NCBI GenBank assembly: GCA_001414345.1
Contig: LLCB01000125.1
Coordinates: forward strand, 1 to 64,000
Origin: Hymenoscyphus infarciens
Taxonomy: Eukaryota > Ascomycota > Leotiomycetes > Helotiales > Helotiaceae
Reading direction: 5' to 3'
DNA length: 64,000 bases
Below the pieces are notes generated by a model that saw only the letters and a program-made list of their open reading frames with translations, had not been told where the DNA came from and did no database searches. Shown here piece after piece: positions 1 to 11,600 of the stretch (the stretch's first letter is position 1; each line of letters begins with the position of its first letter). Position numbers and translations under genes: made by a program.

Positions 1-85
1 TTCAGTACTATATTTATATACTTTTATGTCTAAAATTTATCCTATAATAACGCTAACAGCTATATTACGCTTTACGCCAAATGAG

Positions 86-109
86 CGTTTCGTATTGCTT
101 TACGAAACG
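86..109. repeat. Short perfect hairpin
   Basis: A 9-bp inverted repeat (cgtttcgta / tacgaaacg) with a 6-base loop lies just inside the AT-rich left edge of the window. It could be the end of a degraded transposon that continues beyond the window, or chance. No partner terminus is visible. Confidence 0.4.
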
Positions 110-200
110 TAAGAATAAGCATCCCTAGCTTCGAAAGGCCATTCTGTGGTTCTCTGTCTCGGAAGAATTGCGGGGGAAACGATATAGGGGGAAGGGATAA

Positions 201-350
201 GACATCAGACGACGTGATAGGTTGTTTGACAATGTGGCGCTGGGGGGGACTATATATCGGCCGCTCGAAAAGTTGACGGTCGAGGAACATATGAGGGAGT
301 CTATGAGAAGGGCTATTGAGAGGAGGCGTCAAGAGAAGGAGAAGGCATAA
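201..350 (+). pseudogene. Possible 3' end of a broken or incomplete coding sequence
   Basis: An open stretch of 49 codons ends at a TAA at 348-350. Its translation has a protein-like charged helix at the C-terminus (EEHMRESMRRAIERRRQEK). An in-frame TAA lies immediately upstream (198-200), and the reading that looks coding farther left (about 135-200) is in another frame. It may therefore be the last exon of a gene entering from the left, or a frameshifted relic. No family is recognised and no start is visible. The idea rests only on the look of the translation. Confidence 0.3.
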
Positions 351-955
351 GAAACACAGAGGATCGTTGCCTCGTCATCTGTGGATCCATATCCTTATTC
401 TTTGGGAATCCTCGAATACCTGAGGTGTCAGACTCGCTCGTCTGGCAGGATATTGGAGGCATTCCATCTTGCCATATGCCGACGCACTCACGAGGCGTCA
501 AAACCTGCGACGATGAATACAGGGCCCACTTCTTTGATGGAGTTCAGGACTCTGGCTATCGTCTAGAGCCATCTGAAACTGGCAAGCACAAGTTATTCTT
601 CGGATCCACAATTGATGCTCTGAATTTTCGCAACCGACAAAGTGTTCATAGGTTGTCGAAGACGACGGGATCTAGGTTGACCAAGGTAGTTCCTTGACTC
701 CTTCCATGTCTTGCGGTGTTTTCTAAACCAAGGAGAAATCTAGTTTCTAGATTAGGACAAACAATTGGGACTGCGAGACGTCACACGAGTATCTCTCTGA
801 TATAATTTCATCGTGCGTCAACTGCTATGTTTAGTTCATTTTTTTATTGAAAAAATTACTTATTTATTCATGCCTTTCCTGTCTTGGTTTCTTTCTTTCT
901 TGCTAAGTTTCCTGTAAATTTTGTTGAGTTACTCGTGGGGTGGATCACGGGTGGA
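351..955. other. No supported gene; short TTACTCG-type repeats near the right end
   Basis: Overlapping short frames exist on both strands, but none has a convincing start, motif or splice pattern. Around 928-1060 the motif ttactcg (and its complement cgagtaa) recurs several times in degenerate form, a small dispersed or tandem repeat that runs into the C-terminal end of the neighbouring relic. About 830-910 is T-rich. Confidence 0.4.
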
Positions 956-2994
956 TTACTCGCGGGTTACTCGTTGCTTGATTGACGGTTTACTCACGAG
1001 TAATTTATAGCTTAGTTGCGACGTATTTGGCAGCTTACCTGTACGTAACTCGTGGTTTACTGTTTCTTGTTCATCGTTGCTGTGCCGAGAAATGCCAAAG
1101 GCGATAATCTGGATTCGATAGCTGATCCTCGTCATTTGTTTCCCCATCGGATTCTCTGTCAGAATCCCATCATTATCGAAGGATTCTACCCAAAACCCTC
1201 TGAGCTCACGACTCTCTTCATTGACTCCAGTATCCTCCAACGTATCCAAGCAATCTGAGATAGCAACCCCGACATTTTCTCGATCTCCCTGATTGCTTTT
1301 CCAGAATTTCCGGAAAGATTTTGGACATCGTAAGGCTTTGAAGTAAGATTGCTCGCATGCTTCTGAGATCCAGGGGAATGTAATGCCACGTAGGTAGTTG
1401 CGAATAGTCGGAGAACCAAGTAGGTGTAAAAGTCTTCGCCTTCTGGCATTACCAGTACAAAGAGATATCTCAACACCACTAAAAGCCTCAAGATTCATGG
1501 GATTCCTTAGTTTGTGCCTCCAACGCTCAACCAATGCATCCTTCATCGTGTGTCCCTCTCGGCGCTTATAGGTGATGCTTCCAGCACCAGAGATAACCCC
1601 CGTAGCTGTGCCCTGGATCTGTACAGCATGAGAGTCAATATGACGTTGAGACCTATAGGTGTTTCGAGTTCTTAAAACGCCTTGCTGATCCAATTTCGTT
1701 TTGATACTGGAAAGCCGCGTCAAAGAAGACGTGCAATTTCGATTGATCAAGAGGCCAAAGTCACTGCTGGCGCCAACTATCCGATTCGAGAAAATGCCGC
1801 CCAGGGAATGATGATTGATGTGATTCAAGCTCGCGGGCGTTCTAATCTGTAGAGGCGATCCAGTGACAAAAGGCCTTGGAAGGATGTACCTCTATAGCCA
1901 TTTGCTGGTCTTCGTTAGTTGCTGACCAAGGGACAATCGCTCGCCCAATGTCAAATTGATTGATGAGTTCGGGTTCGGCGTCATTAAGGATTTTCCGCGA
2001 AGGTCCCCAGAGATCCGTCAGCGCTCCAATGGTAGTTGATAAGCAAAGTCGTTCAAATCCGTTATCCGAAAAGTCTTGATGAAGAACCCAAGGTTGTTTC
2101 TTCCCTAAGAGTTTGTCCAAGCATTGTAGTTGCCGGCGTCGAAAGATAATATTCTGACAACTTGACAATGAGGCGATACCCCGAATTATTTCATCGTGAT
2201 AAACAAAACTACGGGGTATCTGGAACCCCTGGAGCGCTTCAATCTCAGTATCCATAAGATCACGGTCAATGGATATGCGACCCGGCATAGGAATCCAAAA
2301 CGAGATCAAGAGTCTGAAAGGCGCATTGCCAGATATTGGAGGGATCGTCATTCAATAAGAGATGAGGTAGCAGTCCCATAAACACGAGGAGATCCAAAGA
2401 TCGAGAAGTGAGACGGCGTTCTTGATCCAGATTTTATATGATAGACCGATTGACCGACCATTGTGTAGCTTTCGCGATTTGCATCTGTGAGATTTCCATA
2501 ACGGCAGCATCTACCTACAATGCCTTCGATATCTCGGACAGATTCAAAAATTGATTGAATTTCAATCTGTATGATGTTGGCGACACCTGCACGATCGTGA
2601 TCTTTCGTCAAAAACGAGATGGGAGGAACGACAAAAGCCAAAGTCTCGGAGGCAAATCAGGTTCTTCTATCTGTGAACTGCAAGGATGTACGTTTCCTAT
2701 AAATGAAGGAGATTCTCTGATTTTTTGAACCTGAAAGAGATATAATTGCTTTACTGTTGATTCCTAAGAGCGGCAAGGAACCCACAGGAGGTTGAAGAAA
2801 CAGATGGTTATCATCTTTGCCACTGGAAAAGCCATTTTTGTAGATGGATATACTAGAATTTTCAAAGACCTCTCAAGTTTGCTAAAGTAGGCTTTAGGGC
2901 TTGATATCCGTTCTTCCCGTTGTTCATCATAAAGTTTGGGGTCTGATGAAAGATCTTCAGAGTCATTTATCCCACTCCGAAGCAAGATCGGATA

Positions 2995-3087
2995 CTGTTA
3001 GGTGGCGGCGTCGGTGGAGCTAGAAGTATGCGACCTTGCATCGAGTGAAATATTCATATGTGGTCATGGGAAACTCATTTCAGGTAC
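2995..3087 (-). other. Intron inside the frameshifted relic
   Basis: The donor GTACCT and acceptor CTAACAG bound 93 bp. Splicing joins the helical block to the next open block in phase 0. Confidence 0.55.
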
Positions 3088-4390
3088 CTGAACGCGCTGT
3101 TGTAGCTGCGCGTTCTGGCCTAAAGAATGTGATATTTCGTCGGGGAAAACAAATTGTTTCGTATTGTAACGTAGCTTGCCGAACGCTGAGCCTTCAACTA
3201 AAGTCTTGGTGTGCTCGATGTTAGGAAATTTGGAGTAATCAATCTTGTCTATGATGTCCACTTCTATATCTGTTTTAATTTTCCTTTCTCGAGGAGGTAA
3301 TTCAGGCTCTTTCGATGCCAGATAGTTCTCGAGAGTTTGCATTTTATCAACAGGTCGATTACTTCGCGCAGCCATCAAATCCGTATGAGAACTGCTCTCG
3401 GGGCCACAGAGATCGTAAAGTCTGTCTGCGAACCACTCAGCATGTCGTTGGATTATCATCGTTGCGTCCTGTTCCCGGCCAAGAGTCACTGTGGTTTGAA
3501 GATCCACGTAGAACCAGAGAAGAAGTCGTTTTATGTTACGCACAAATCGAGATTTGTCGTCCATTTTTCTGACGGCGTCTTTGAACAAATCTTTCAATTC
3601 TGAGTCTAAGCTGAGGATGAAAAGTACTTCTTCCTGGGCGTTTCTTGGGAGTCCTCCCGAGGACACAGCAGATGGGATGCTTGTGCCAAGTGCGCTATCA
3701 CGATATGTCTTGACAGAAGCGAGTGACTCGGTCTCCCATTCATCTTTACTTTCTTGTATAATGATATCATCATATCTATGGGAACCTTGGAAATTGATAG
3801 CTGGGAGATCTTGGTAGCTCAATTTAAATGGTGCGATGGTACGTTGTCGCGCTTGGTAGACTGGTGGAAGTGCATCATTGAAGGTAGAGTGATAGGATCG
3901 AGATAGTTGGCATCTGCCCCAGTGAGAATAGGTCGGTACCGCTGTGATTGTGGGTATGGTGGGTATGACATATCCTGTGGAGCCGGGTATGTGTGGTATG
4001 CCAAAAGAGGTGGTGTTCTTGAACTTTCTCGCTCAAAACCATGCCAAGATATCAATTCATCGTCGTGGTGGATTGGTGGAGTATATTGTTCGCTGGGAAG
4101 AAGTCTGGGAGAAGATTGTCTGTGGACGGTCTCTTGAGTCTGAGTATGAAGGGAAGAATGCTGGAGGCCAGCAGGTTTTGATTGTAGATTCTCGATTCCT
4201 TCGTCATAGGAAGTCGCAAATTCTGCGTCCTGGCGATCACCCTTGAAACCATCGTCTATATCAGGTACAAGCTCCATAGGATCATACTCAGAGTTGCTAG
4301 GTTGCGCAATAATGGAAACGTTCCATCAAAAATTTGTCTGCCCGTCGCAGCTCCGTATAGAGCGTCGTGAGGACATTTTTCAGGATCACA

Positions 4391-4436
4391 CTATAGATTA
4401 TCAATAATTAAATACCAAGTGTCACACAGTACTCAC
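4391..4436 (-). other. Intron inside the frameshifted relic
   Basis: The donor GTGAGT and acceptor CTATAG bound 46 bp. Removing it joins the basic block to the CDPEKCP motif in one frame, completing the Cys/His pattern. Confidence 0.6.
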
Positions 4437-4743
4437 TTTCGCTCGAGCTTGTCGATGCTTCTCACATACAGATTTCGTAAGTCTGTTCGTTTGAACTCTT
4501 TCTTGTTGATCATCAGTCAATCTCCCCTTCCTGCCCTTTTTAATTACAGATGTTTATTTCTGGTCTCCACACGCCGGACCCGAGAATTGGATGGGTGTCA
4601 AGACCTGACACGGAATTGGGTCTTTTCGTATTATCGTCGTCTTCTGGTCGCATTGTTCCCGTTCCTAGTGTCGAACAAGTTCCCGCAGTTGAATCAATGC
4701 TGAAAACTGGGGGAGCCCCCGCGGTTGAATCGCTGCTAGAAAT

Positions 4744-5151
4744 CTAAAGGTTGCTGACACCCTGGTTTCCCTTATCTGCAAGGACATAGGGCGGTGGTAG
4801 GCGAGGTGGTAAATCGCGAGAAGTGCCGTCCCAAAGGTCCGAACAGAAGAGAAAATATGGTTTCTGTTCTGCCCACCCCTCCTCCACCGCAACTGCATGC
4901 GCGGCAGGAAGCTTTTTTCTCTCTTCCGTGCTCGAATTTCCAGGGAAGTGATAATGTAAAGCGTTAGCAAAGCCGGTCGATTGTGGATCGGGATAGAAGC
5001 GCAAGCTGAAATCAGCTTTGCGAGTGACTGTGATTGCAAAATGGGTGCCCTCTTCTAGGTCATCAGACATCTCGGTATGAATATTTGTGCTTAGAGTGGT
5101 GTTAGAAACTATGCTCGGCTGTTGATTTTTTGCTGAGAAGGTATGGAACAT
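4744..5151 (-). CDS. Hypothetical protein (135 aa), doubtful
   Basis: An uninterrupted ATG-started frame. The translation is balanced, with a second Met at residue 28 opening a more protein-like stretch (MSDDLEEGTHFAITVTRKAD) and a Pro-rich end (RDLPPRLPPPYVL). There is no signal peptide, membrane segment or recognised domain. It lies just upstream of the broken relic on the same strand and could be a separate small gene, a further relic fragment or a chance frame. I do not recognise it. Confidence 0.35.
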   Translation of the reverse strand: MFHTFSAKNQQPSIVSNTTLSTNIHTEMSDDLEEGTHFAITVTRKADFSLRFYPDPQSTGFANALHYHFPGNSSTEERKKLPAAHAVAVEEGWAEQKPYFLFCSDLWDGTSRDLPPRLPPPYVLADKGNQGVSNL

Positions 5152-6451
5152 GACTACAGCGTAGATCCGGCCGTAAGAGCCGCAGATTCGTAATGATGCC
5201 CGTTTTGTCCTTCGCTCTTGTTTCCTATAGCCTTAGCAGGCCCCAAGCAAGCACCAATAAAGGTAGCTAGGTTCAATTCGATTCGTAAATTCGTTATAGG
5301 ACAGCAAAAGACTCGTAAATTGGCACAGATTCTCGCCCTAACTCCAAATCATGTCAGCTCAGCATCCATAAACATGGGATTGTGACGGAACCAAACTCAC
5401 TTCTTCGCTCGGCGGGCGAGGCTGGCAGTCGTCCCTTCAATCTAATAAAGTCTTCTCTCCCAAAAAATAAATCTGGAGTCTCGTAAGAGTACAGCGAAAA
5501 CGGGGCAAGATATATATTCAATAAGGACTGAAAATCGCAAAGAAGGAAATGACGAGAAAGGAGAACACAATGCGCAGAGTAAGAAAAAGGAGGTCGCTGT
5601 GCCGACGCCGATGTTCCTATTCGATACAGTACACGCGGGGTCGTACAGCATCAGAATCAATAAAACTTGCAATTTGGGACTGACCATCAAATTCCAACAG
5701 AAACCATCTCAGATTGCATACCCCCCATCGAACAACTTTCTATTGCCCCTTCCTCTGATCGCGAGAAGAAGCAATGGAAGCTTAGAGAGGAGATCTAGTC
5801 GAGTTGCATTTCTCGAATGCTACACTCTGTTTGCACTGGAAATGCAGAAACAGGAAAATCGAGATGCAGCAAGTTGACGCGAATTAGTCCTGCAGAACCC
5901 CAGGGACTGAAAGAAGTAATGAGAATCATCGTGATAATCTTCCGAGTATGGAGTGTTGTAATAATAACGATGAAGTTGAATGCACTACATCGCGGGGAGG
6001 TTTATCCAACCCGGCGGGCTTCAGTGGGCCGCGAGACAAAAATAATAATCGAATGCTATTCAGGGGGGAGATATAAAGAATGACTATCATTCATAGAAGA
6101 CATCGTCGGAAGTTCACTTGAATAACCATAATGAAATCTGGATGGTTTGTCCATTCTATCAAGGGGAAATGCTTTCAGAAAAGATATTTCGAGTCCACCT
6201 AAGACATATCCTCTCTATCTTCAGCACAAAAAAACAATAGTAGCTAAATTTCAAACCAGAAAAAGAGAAATCGTGGTGCACCAAAACTTGGGCAAATGTC
6301 CATCAACTCATCAAATTCATTCCCTCATATCTGTTTGTGTGTCGGTTATTCGAATCTAATGCCATCATATCGTACTTTTATGCATTTCGCGTTGTGTGTG
6401 TGTTCTGTTCCTCCAGCTTTCGGGCTCAATCATGAATAACATTTCTCTCAT
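5152..6451. other. Intergenic region, nothing supported
   Basis: About 1.3 kb of ordinary composition. Several short plus-strand frames exist (around 5600-5880, 5820-6080 and 6150-6360), but they lack motifs, length and splice support. The right end is the 3' flank of the minus-strand gene starting at 7473; an obvious poly(A) signal could not be singled out. Confidence 0.45.
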
Positions 6452-7473
6452 TTATACATCAAGACCCATTGCCTTCATCAGAGCTTCTCTAAAAAATACA
6501 GTTCGAGGAGGATGCAAGCTGCTCTTGGTACAGCGCTGGGTGTGAGTCTTGCGTAGTGGTTCCTATTTGGAGAAGAGAACATTAGCTTCACTCTTCGAGA
6601 AGTGGGAAATACGAACATGAACATCTGCAAAACCTTCATAATACCATCCAACGGCCCACCCTTGGTTCCTCCAAACCCCACGAAGTGATTGAGTCCCCAC
6701 TCCCAATCCTTCTTCACGACTGGCTTCTTCTTTTGTCCAGGTCTACCTCCTCCCATACCTATCTCCAATTTACTGAAAAGTGTCTTGCTCACACTACTTA
6801 ATTCCGCAATAGCTCTAATAACACCAGCTCCCAGCATAAATGGCATAACACTCGCAATCCCTGCCTTGATGGGATTTCGCTTCGCCCACTTCATCAATCG
6901 GCGGACCCAATATGTAATTTTATCCTTCATTCGCTGCATAAAGCCCGCCCGTGGCTGGGGACGAGAGACATTGTATGGAGAAGGAGGTCGGTTGGTGGGA
7001 GAGAAGTACAGTGGTCGAGAAGGGGGTGTTCGTTTTCGCTGGCCAGAGCTGGGACGGGTAGGGCGTTCCGAGTTATCGTGGTAAAAAGGGGGAGAAACGC
7101 TGGCGGGTCGCCGGTTGTAAATGGGGTCGACGGGTCTTTGATTTCGTCCCGAGACATTGAGATCGTTCAGCTTTTGGGCATGTGGTGCGTAGAAGTGCTT
7201 TGGGGAATCGGTGTTGGAACGATAGAGCTTTTGCTCAGGACCATTGCTGATTTGTGCTTGGTTTTGGTAGGGAGGACCGTGTGGTTTTGCGTAGGATTGT
7301 CTGGGAGAGCTGGGTGCAGAGACGGCGTGGAAGTAGGATTCTTGAGCTGGAATTCGGTGCAGTGCTGGTGTTTGTTGGGGGGTGTCGTAGCTGCGGAAGT
7401 CTTGGGTTGTGCGGTAATCGTGTTTAACGTCGTCTTTTGGGGAAGACGTGGGTGGTGGTGTTGGATATGCCAT
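6452..7473 (-). CDS. Proline-rich protein with a single membrane segment, unknown function (323 aa, 2 exons)
   Basis: Exon 1 runs 7473-6613 and exon 2 runs 6562-6452, split by a 50-bp intron (6563-6612; donor GTATTT, acceptor AAATAG, branch-like GCTAAT). Reading straight through the intron gives a different, unnatural C-terminus. Splicing instead gives a tail with PPRTVFFREALMKAMGLDV before TAA. Residues 1-175 are low-complexity (Pro, Ser, Tyr, Arg, Gln) and probably disordered. Residues 176-200 are strongly basic (MKDKITYWVRRLMKWAKRN), followed by one hydrophobic segment at about 203-225 and a Gly/Lys-rich stretch near 236-255. The layout suggests a tail- or internally anchored membrane protein with a cytosolic disordered arm. 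No named family is recognised. The start is the only early ATG and sits at the head of the open frame. Confidence 0.75.
6563..6612 (-). other. Intron of the proline-rich membrane protein gene
   Basis: 50 bp in phase 0. The boundaries are supported by the conserved-looking C-terminal exon they reveal. Confidence 0.75.
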
Positions 7474-8614
7474 CGTGAAGGTCGTACTCTAGTAGAGCTC
7501 TGTTTACTTTGAAAGCTCAATTGATGCGATATGTGCAGTTTTATGCAGGTCGATAGAGTTGCATTGCACATGAAGCTGCAGTATAAGTAATTGAGCTTCA
7601 AAGACCAATTGAGCGAATATAAAGAGGAGTACAAGTACTCGAAAGAGCAAAGCTCAGAGGAACCGAGCTGGATCCTCTGAGCTATTTTTCCCGGTGGTTG
7701 GTGTGTTTGGCGGTGAGAAGTCGGGTATCGCGGGAGCTTCATCCTCTGCCGGGTTAACCCCTGCCAAGCGTCGATCATTCGCCACCGGCTTTTCTCTGGT
7801 TTTGTAAGAGCCGAAGAAATATAATATATAAAAGCGGGCGATCAAGGATATTTTACTAACAGTTTAGAACAATTTAATGAGAAAAAGCAGACTTACAAAA
7901 AGATTTCAAACAATAATCTTATTATTCTAATCCTTCTAGAACCTTACCGTTTCGTAACTATTGTTCAGGTGTACGAGGAACGACGATAAGTAAAACGACA
8001 TCGTAATCAGATCAATTATGGGAATGGTTTAGAATAATTTAATTTAGTCAATTGTTATAAGTTCCATGGCATATTTTCTTCTTATGGGTGGTGTACCTAC
8101 CTAGAACGATTGGGGGGGGCGGTTCAATTACTAAGAGGAATCAAGGAGAAGTTAACAACTGTTATATTCGTATAGTCAGTGAGATATAGACTATTACAAC
8201 TGTGAACAAAAAAAGTGTATAATCCTAGTATAGACCTTTTAGAAGAGTTTGTCAACTTTTAGAACTTTTTTGATCTTTTTTCCACCACTTCTCACTATAT
8301 CTGAGCCTTAATTATAAGGTTTTTTTGCCAATAACTAAATTTAAGCCTTACGCTATCTATCTTTTTTCTTTTTTCTTAGACTTTATTCTATTCTTTTAAG
8401 TACAACTATAGTCTGTACCTTGCGAGAGTCCGTGTCCACTTTTAAAGGACATCTATCCCTGAGTATTTCTCAGGGAAGCCCAAATAAGCGAGCCTTCCCA
8501 TCACTAACATCATCCTCCCTATTTGTGATTCCAACGGTATCACACCCGGCCGTGTTCTATGGGTATTTTTGCAATGCTAAACCAAAACGCCATCAATATT
8601 TATAACTCCGTTAA
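7474..8614. other. Intergenic region between the kinase 3' end and the proline-rich gene
   Basis: It contains an imperfect hairpin at 7507-7603 (listed separately). A minus-strand frame at 7845-7654 begins only with TTG (the ATG-less stretch reads KTREKPVANDRRLAGVNPAEDE) and may be an exon relic. From 7850 to 8410 the DNA becomes AT-rich and T-tract rich without reaching the CpA-free state of the main island. No gene is supported. Confidence 0.45.
7507..7603. repeat. Imperfect inverted repeat in the promoter region of the proline-rich gene
   Basis: The arms ctttgaaagctcaatt (7507-7522) and aattgagcttcaaag (7589-7603) pair with a single-base bulge around a 66-bp loop. It starts 34 bp upstream of the ATG at 7473. 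It could be a miniature element remnant or a regulatory hairpin. Confidence 0.45.
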
Positions 8615-11600
8615 TCAGTTCCTGCCTATCAAATGCTTCGAGACCAACTTCTCAATCTGTCTCAGCATATCCTTCATACGGTAAGGTTTCGTCGTCACGT
8701 CATCCTAGTCATCGTCAGCCAAAAATTCAGATCCATCTAGAACTCGCGATATAAAGCGGCTTACCATTCCAGCCTCGATACAAGAGAGAATTTGCTCCTT
8801 TCTAGCATTCGCTGTGACCGCAAGAACAGGCACATGCTTGAGAATCTGCCCTGCCCGTTGAAACTCTCGAATCCGCCTCACGCACGTCATCCCATCCATA
8901 ATAGGCATCTCCAAATCCATCAGGACCACATCGAGCCGTTGCCTGGTGCTGTCTTGGCAGGAGTTCTCGGCAGCCCAAAAGTCAGAACTTTGAATGAAAC
9001 CCATAGCCTCTCCGCCATGATTTGCCACTGATACGCTATGCCCAGCCTTGCGCAACTGTTTGGTGACGACCTTTTGGTTTACTAAATTATCTTCGACGAC
9101 TAAAATGTGGTAGCTTGAATACGCTCGAGTTGGAGACTTGTAAGGAGGTTCTGGCCGGGCATTTCCAATTTTCAACTCTGATACTTTCTTGATTACCTCC
9201 TGCACAGCAGGGATTTGAACGCCACAAGCCTCGCGAAGGGCATCTTGATTCACCAAAAGCTGGATGTCGTCTCGTGAGGAGGATACGTCGTGTATTTGTG
9301 GTGGATCCGTTCTTCGGGTCTTGATATAGAAATGGAAAGTCGAGCCTTTCCCCAATGCTGACCACACTCCAATTTCGCCCCCCTGCATCTCAACAAGTTG
9401 CCTAGAAATGAACAGACCTAACCCTGATCCTCCGTACTGGACATGAGTCTTGGGATTCCCTTGCTTGAACAGGCGAAAGAGGTTCGCCTTCTCTTCGCTG
9501 CTCAACCCACAACCGGTATCTTTCACAGTAACGTTGATATATAGGATTTCGCCATCACCCCACTCAGGCTTCGTAGTCTGATCTTGACTACTGCTATTCT
9601 TGCTTTTCGCAACGTACTCAACACCAAATTCATTGGTCTCCGACGGCTTGGACAAGGATGCTCCGATCATGATTTTGATCTGGGAATTATCAAGTGATCG
9701 AGTAAACTTGATGGCGTTGGTCATGAGATTTATCAAAACCTGGAGGACGCGGGAAGGATCCAGTAGTGTCCATTGAACATCAAGGGTTTTGAGAGAATCC
9801 TCCTCGATAAAATCAAACTTTATCCCAGCATGCTTGAGCTCCGACTCGAACATCTTCATCGCGGATCGTATAAGGTTGATGGGCTCACTTGGTTCTGGGG
9901 AAACTGGTAGTAAGTTGGAATCCAGTCGGGAAAGAGTCAATATGTCATCGATTATACGTTTCTGATGCATGGCGCAGTAGATTATTGTATTTGCGGCTTC
10001 GATGCTGTCGTCGAGGAGTTGAGCATTTGGCTGCATTTCGCTGCCGGGATGTAGAGAGGAAGGCGCAATAGTGCCAGAGCCTCGGAGAGTATCACAGTAA
10101 TCTCGCAATGAAGCGATGATTTCGTCGGCGCAGCCAATCAAGGCCGAGAGCGGATTTCTCATTTCATGACTTGGAAAATGGGTCAGCAATTTCAAGAGGT
10201 AATCAAAAATTTCGCAAAATTTAGCAACACAAAGAGGAGCGCAAGACAGCACTTGTAGTGCCAGTGTCCTGGATTCAAGCACCTATGGGAAATGCAATCT
10301 TATGAAAATTTGCAGCACACCATTTCCCAAGCCGAGTGTTTTTAGATAATGGGCGCTACTTGTAAAAACTGGACAACTTTGTCCTCGTAGAATTCTTGTC
10401 ATTTTGGGTGCCTCGTGACCCCTTCCAGTCACTAGGTACCGATATTGTATGAATTATATAAAAAGGAGAAATAAAGCTCACCTTGTCATGTCAATAAAGC
10501 GTTCTTGCTGTTTCTTCATCTCAATCGCCTCCTCCATTCTCTTTCTTAGCTGTCTTTCGGACCACTTTATTTCGCTTATATCGGTGAGACATGACATGAC
10601 AGACGCTACTTTTCCATTTTCGTCGAAATTGGGGTACATAGACAGCAGGATGTGCGTGCAATTGTATTGATCGTTTCCATCGATATCAACATCTGGCGCT
10701 TTCCATGGTCTGTCAATTGATGTTTGCATCGTGATCGTCTCGCCTCCGGTAATGACACGCTCCCACGCATCAGAAACGCGAGCCAGTTCCCCTAGCATAA
10801 GTACCTTTTCCCAATCACCTGCATTGGAACTATCACCCAAGCGAGTGAGGTCCTTCCAAAGTTCGTTGACGGTGACAGCAGATCCGTCAGTTTTAAGAAT
10901 TCCTAACCCGAATGGAGCTCTAGCTGTAATTCTCGTGAGATTTAACTCGCTTTCTGAGAGCTCTTTCAATAGTTCTTCTCGGTGGGCGGTCTCTTGCTGT
11001 GCGGTTTTCTCTCGTTTCTCACCTTCTTCTCGGAATAAGGCGGCTGAGAGTTTGGGCGCTATGATCTGTTGAGTAAGCAGTTCAACGAAATGGCGGTAGT
11101 CGTTGTTGAACGGCCTTCCTGGGTTCAGTACAATTACTAGAACCGCAAGACAACTCTCTGTATCCGTGGAAATGATAGGACAGACTGCCATCTGGGTTGG
11201 TGTACCATGGCCACGCCACTCGACCTGTTGCGTAAGGGGTGCCACCACAATTTCTTTGGATTCTACGGATTTCCGAACAAAACTCGAAAGACTCAAAGGA
11301 TCCGAATCTTTCAGTGTGATGACATCTGGCGTTATCTTATGGCCTCGCTCAATGCCGGTACAGCCTTGGAGTATATACCTCGCGACGATCGGATCTCTAG
11401 ACGATATTGATCCACTTTGGCATTGTATCGAGTAGAGTGAAGATATTAGAATATCGTTCCCTGCATTTCTAAGTCCTGCGACAGTGCGTCGCCAAAGATC
11501 CTGGGAATTTCTTGCTTGGGCCAATTCCTGGGTCAAGAAGCTAACGATTGCATTCCTTCGATCGCATAGTACGTCTCTCGTAGTCTCGACTACTGTCACG

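Larger units (their letters stand above)
956..4547 (-). pseudogene. Multi-frameshift relic of a lineage-specific fungal gene with a Cys/His-rich N-terminus
   Basis: Read from right to left, five or six coherent coding blocks follow each other in changing frames. The first (about 4547-4437, then 4390-4330) is basic and carries the pattern C-x2-H-x6-C-x4-C-P across a 46-bp GT-AG intron (4391-4436); it resembles zinc-binding N-termini of fungal orphan proteins. Then come a disordered Pro/His/Ser-rich part (4304-3880), a helical block (about 3870-3088), a 93-bp intron (2995-3087), a short block (2994-2770), and a C-terminal half (2690-956) whose LDQQGVLRTRNTY-like and RRRRLLHLLGS-like stretches remind me of a large unnamed Pezizomycotina family. 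Frames break with no room for an intron near 4320, 3875, 2648, 2348 and 1843. Neighbouring genes are intact, so general sequencing error is an unlikely explanation. It could be two adjacent relics, split near 2700. Function unknown. Confidence 0.6.

Noticed and set aside
425..697. 90-codon plus-strand frame starting with GTG
   Set aside because: No ATG, no motif, and competing frames on both strands. Left as undetermined intergenic DNA.
7078..7512. 144-codon plus-strand frame
   Set aside because: It is antisense to exon 1 of the proline-rich gene. The Gly/Val/Trp/Cys-rich product is the mirror of Pro/Thr codons.
8792..9031. Short plus-strand frames within the kinase gene (also 9889-10071 and 10731-11435)
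   Set aside because: All are antisense to well-supported kinase domains.
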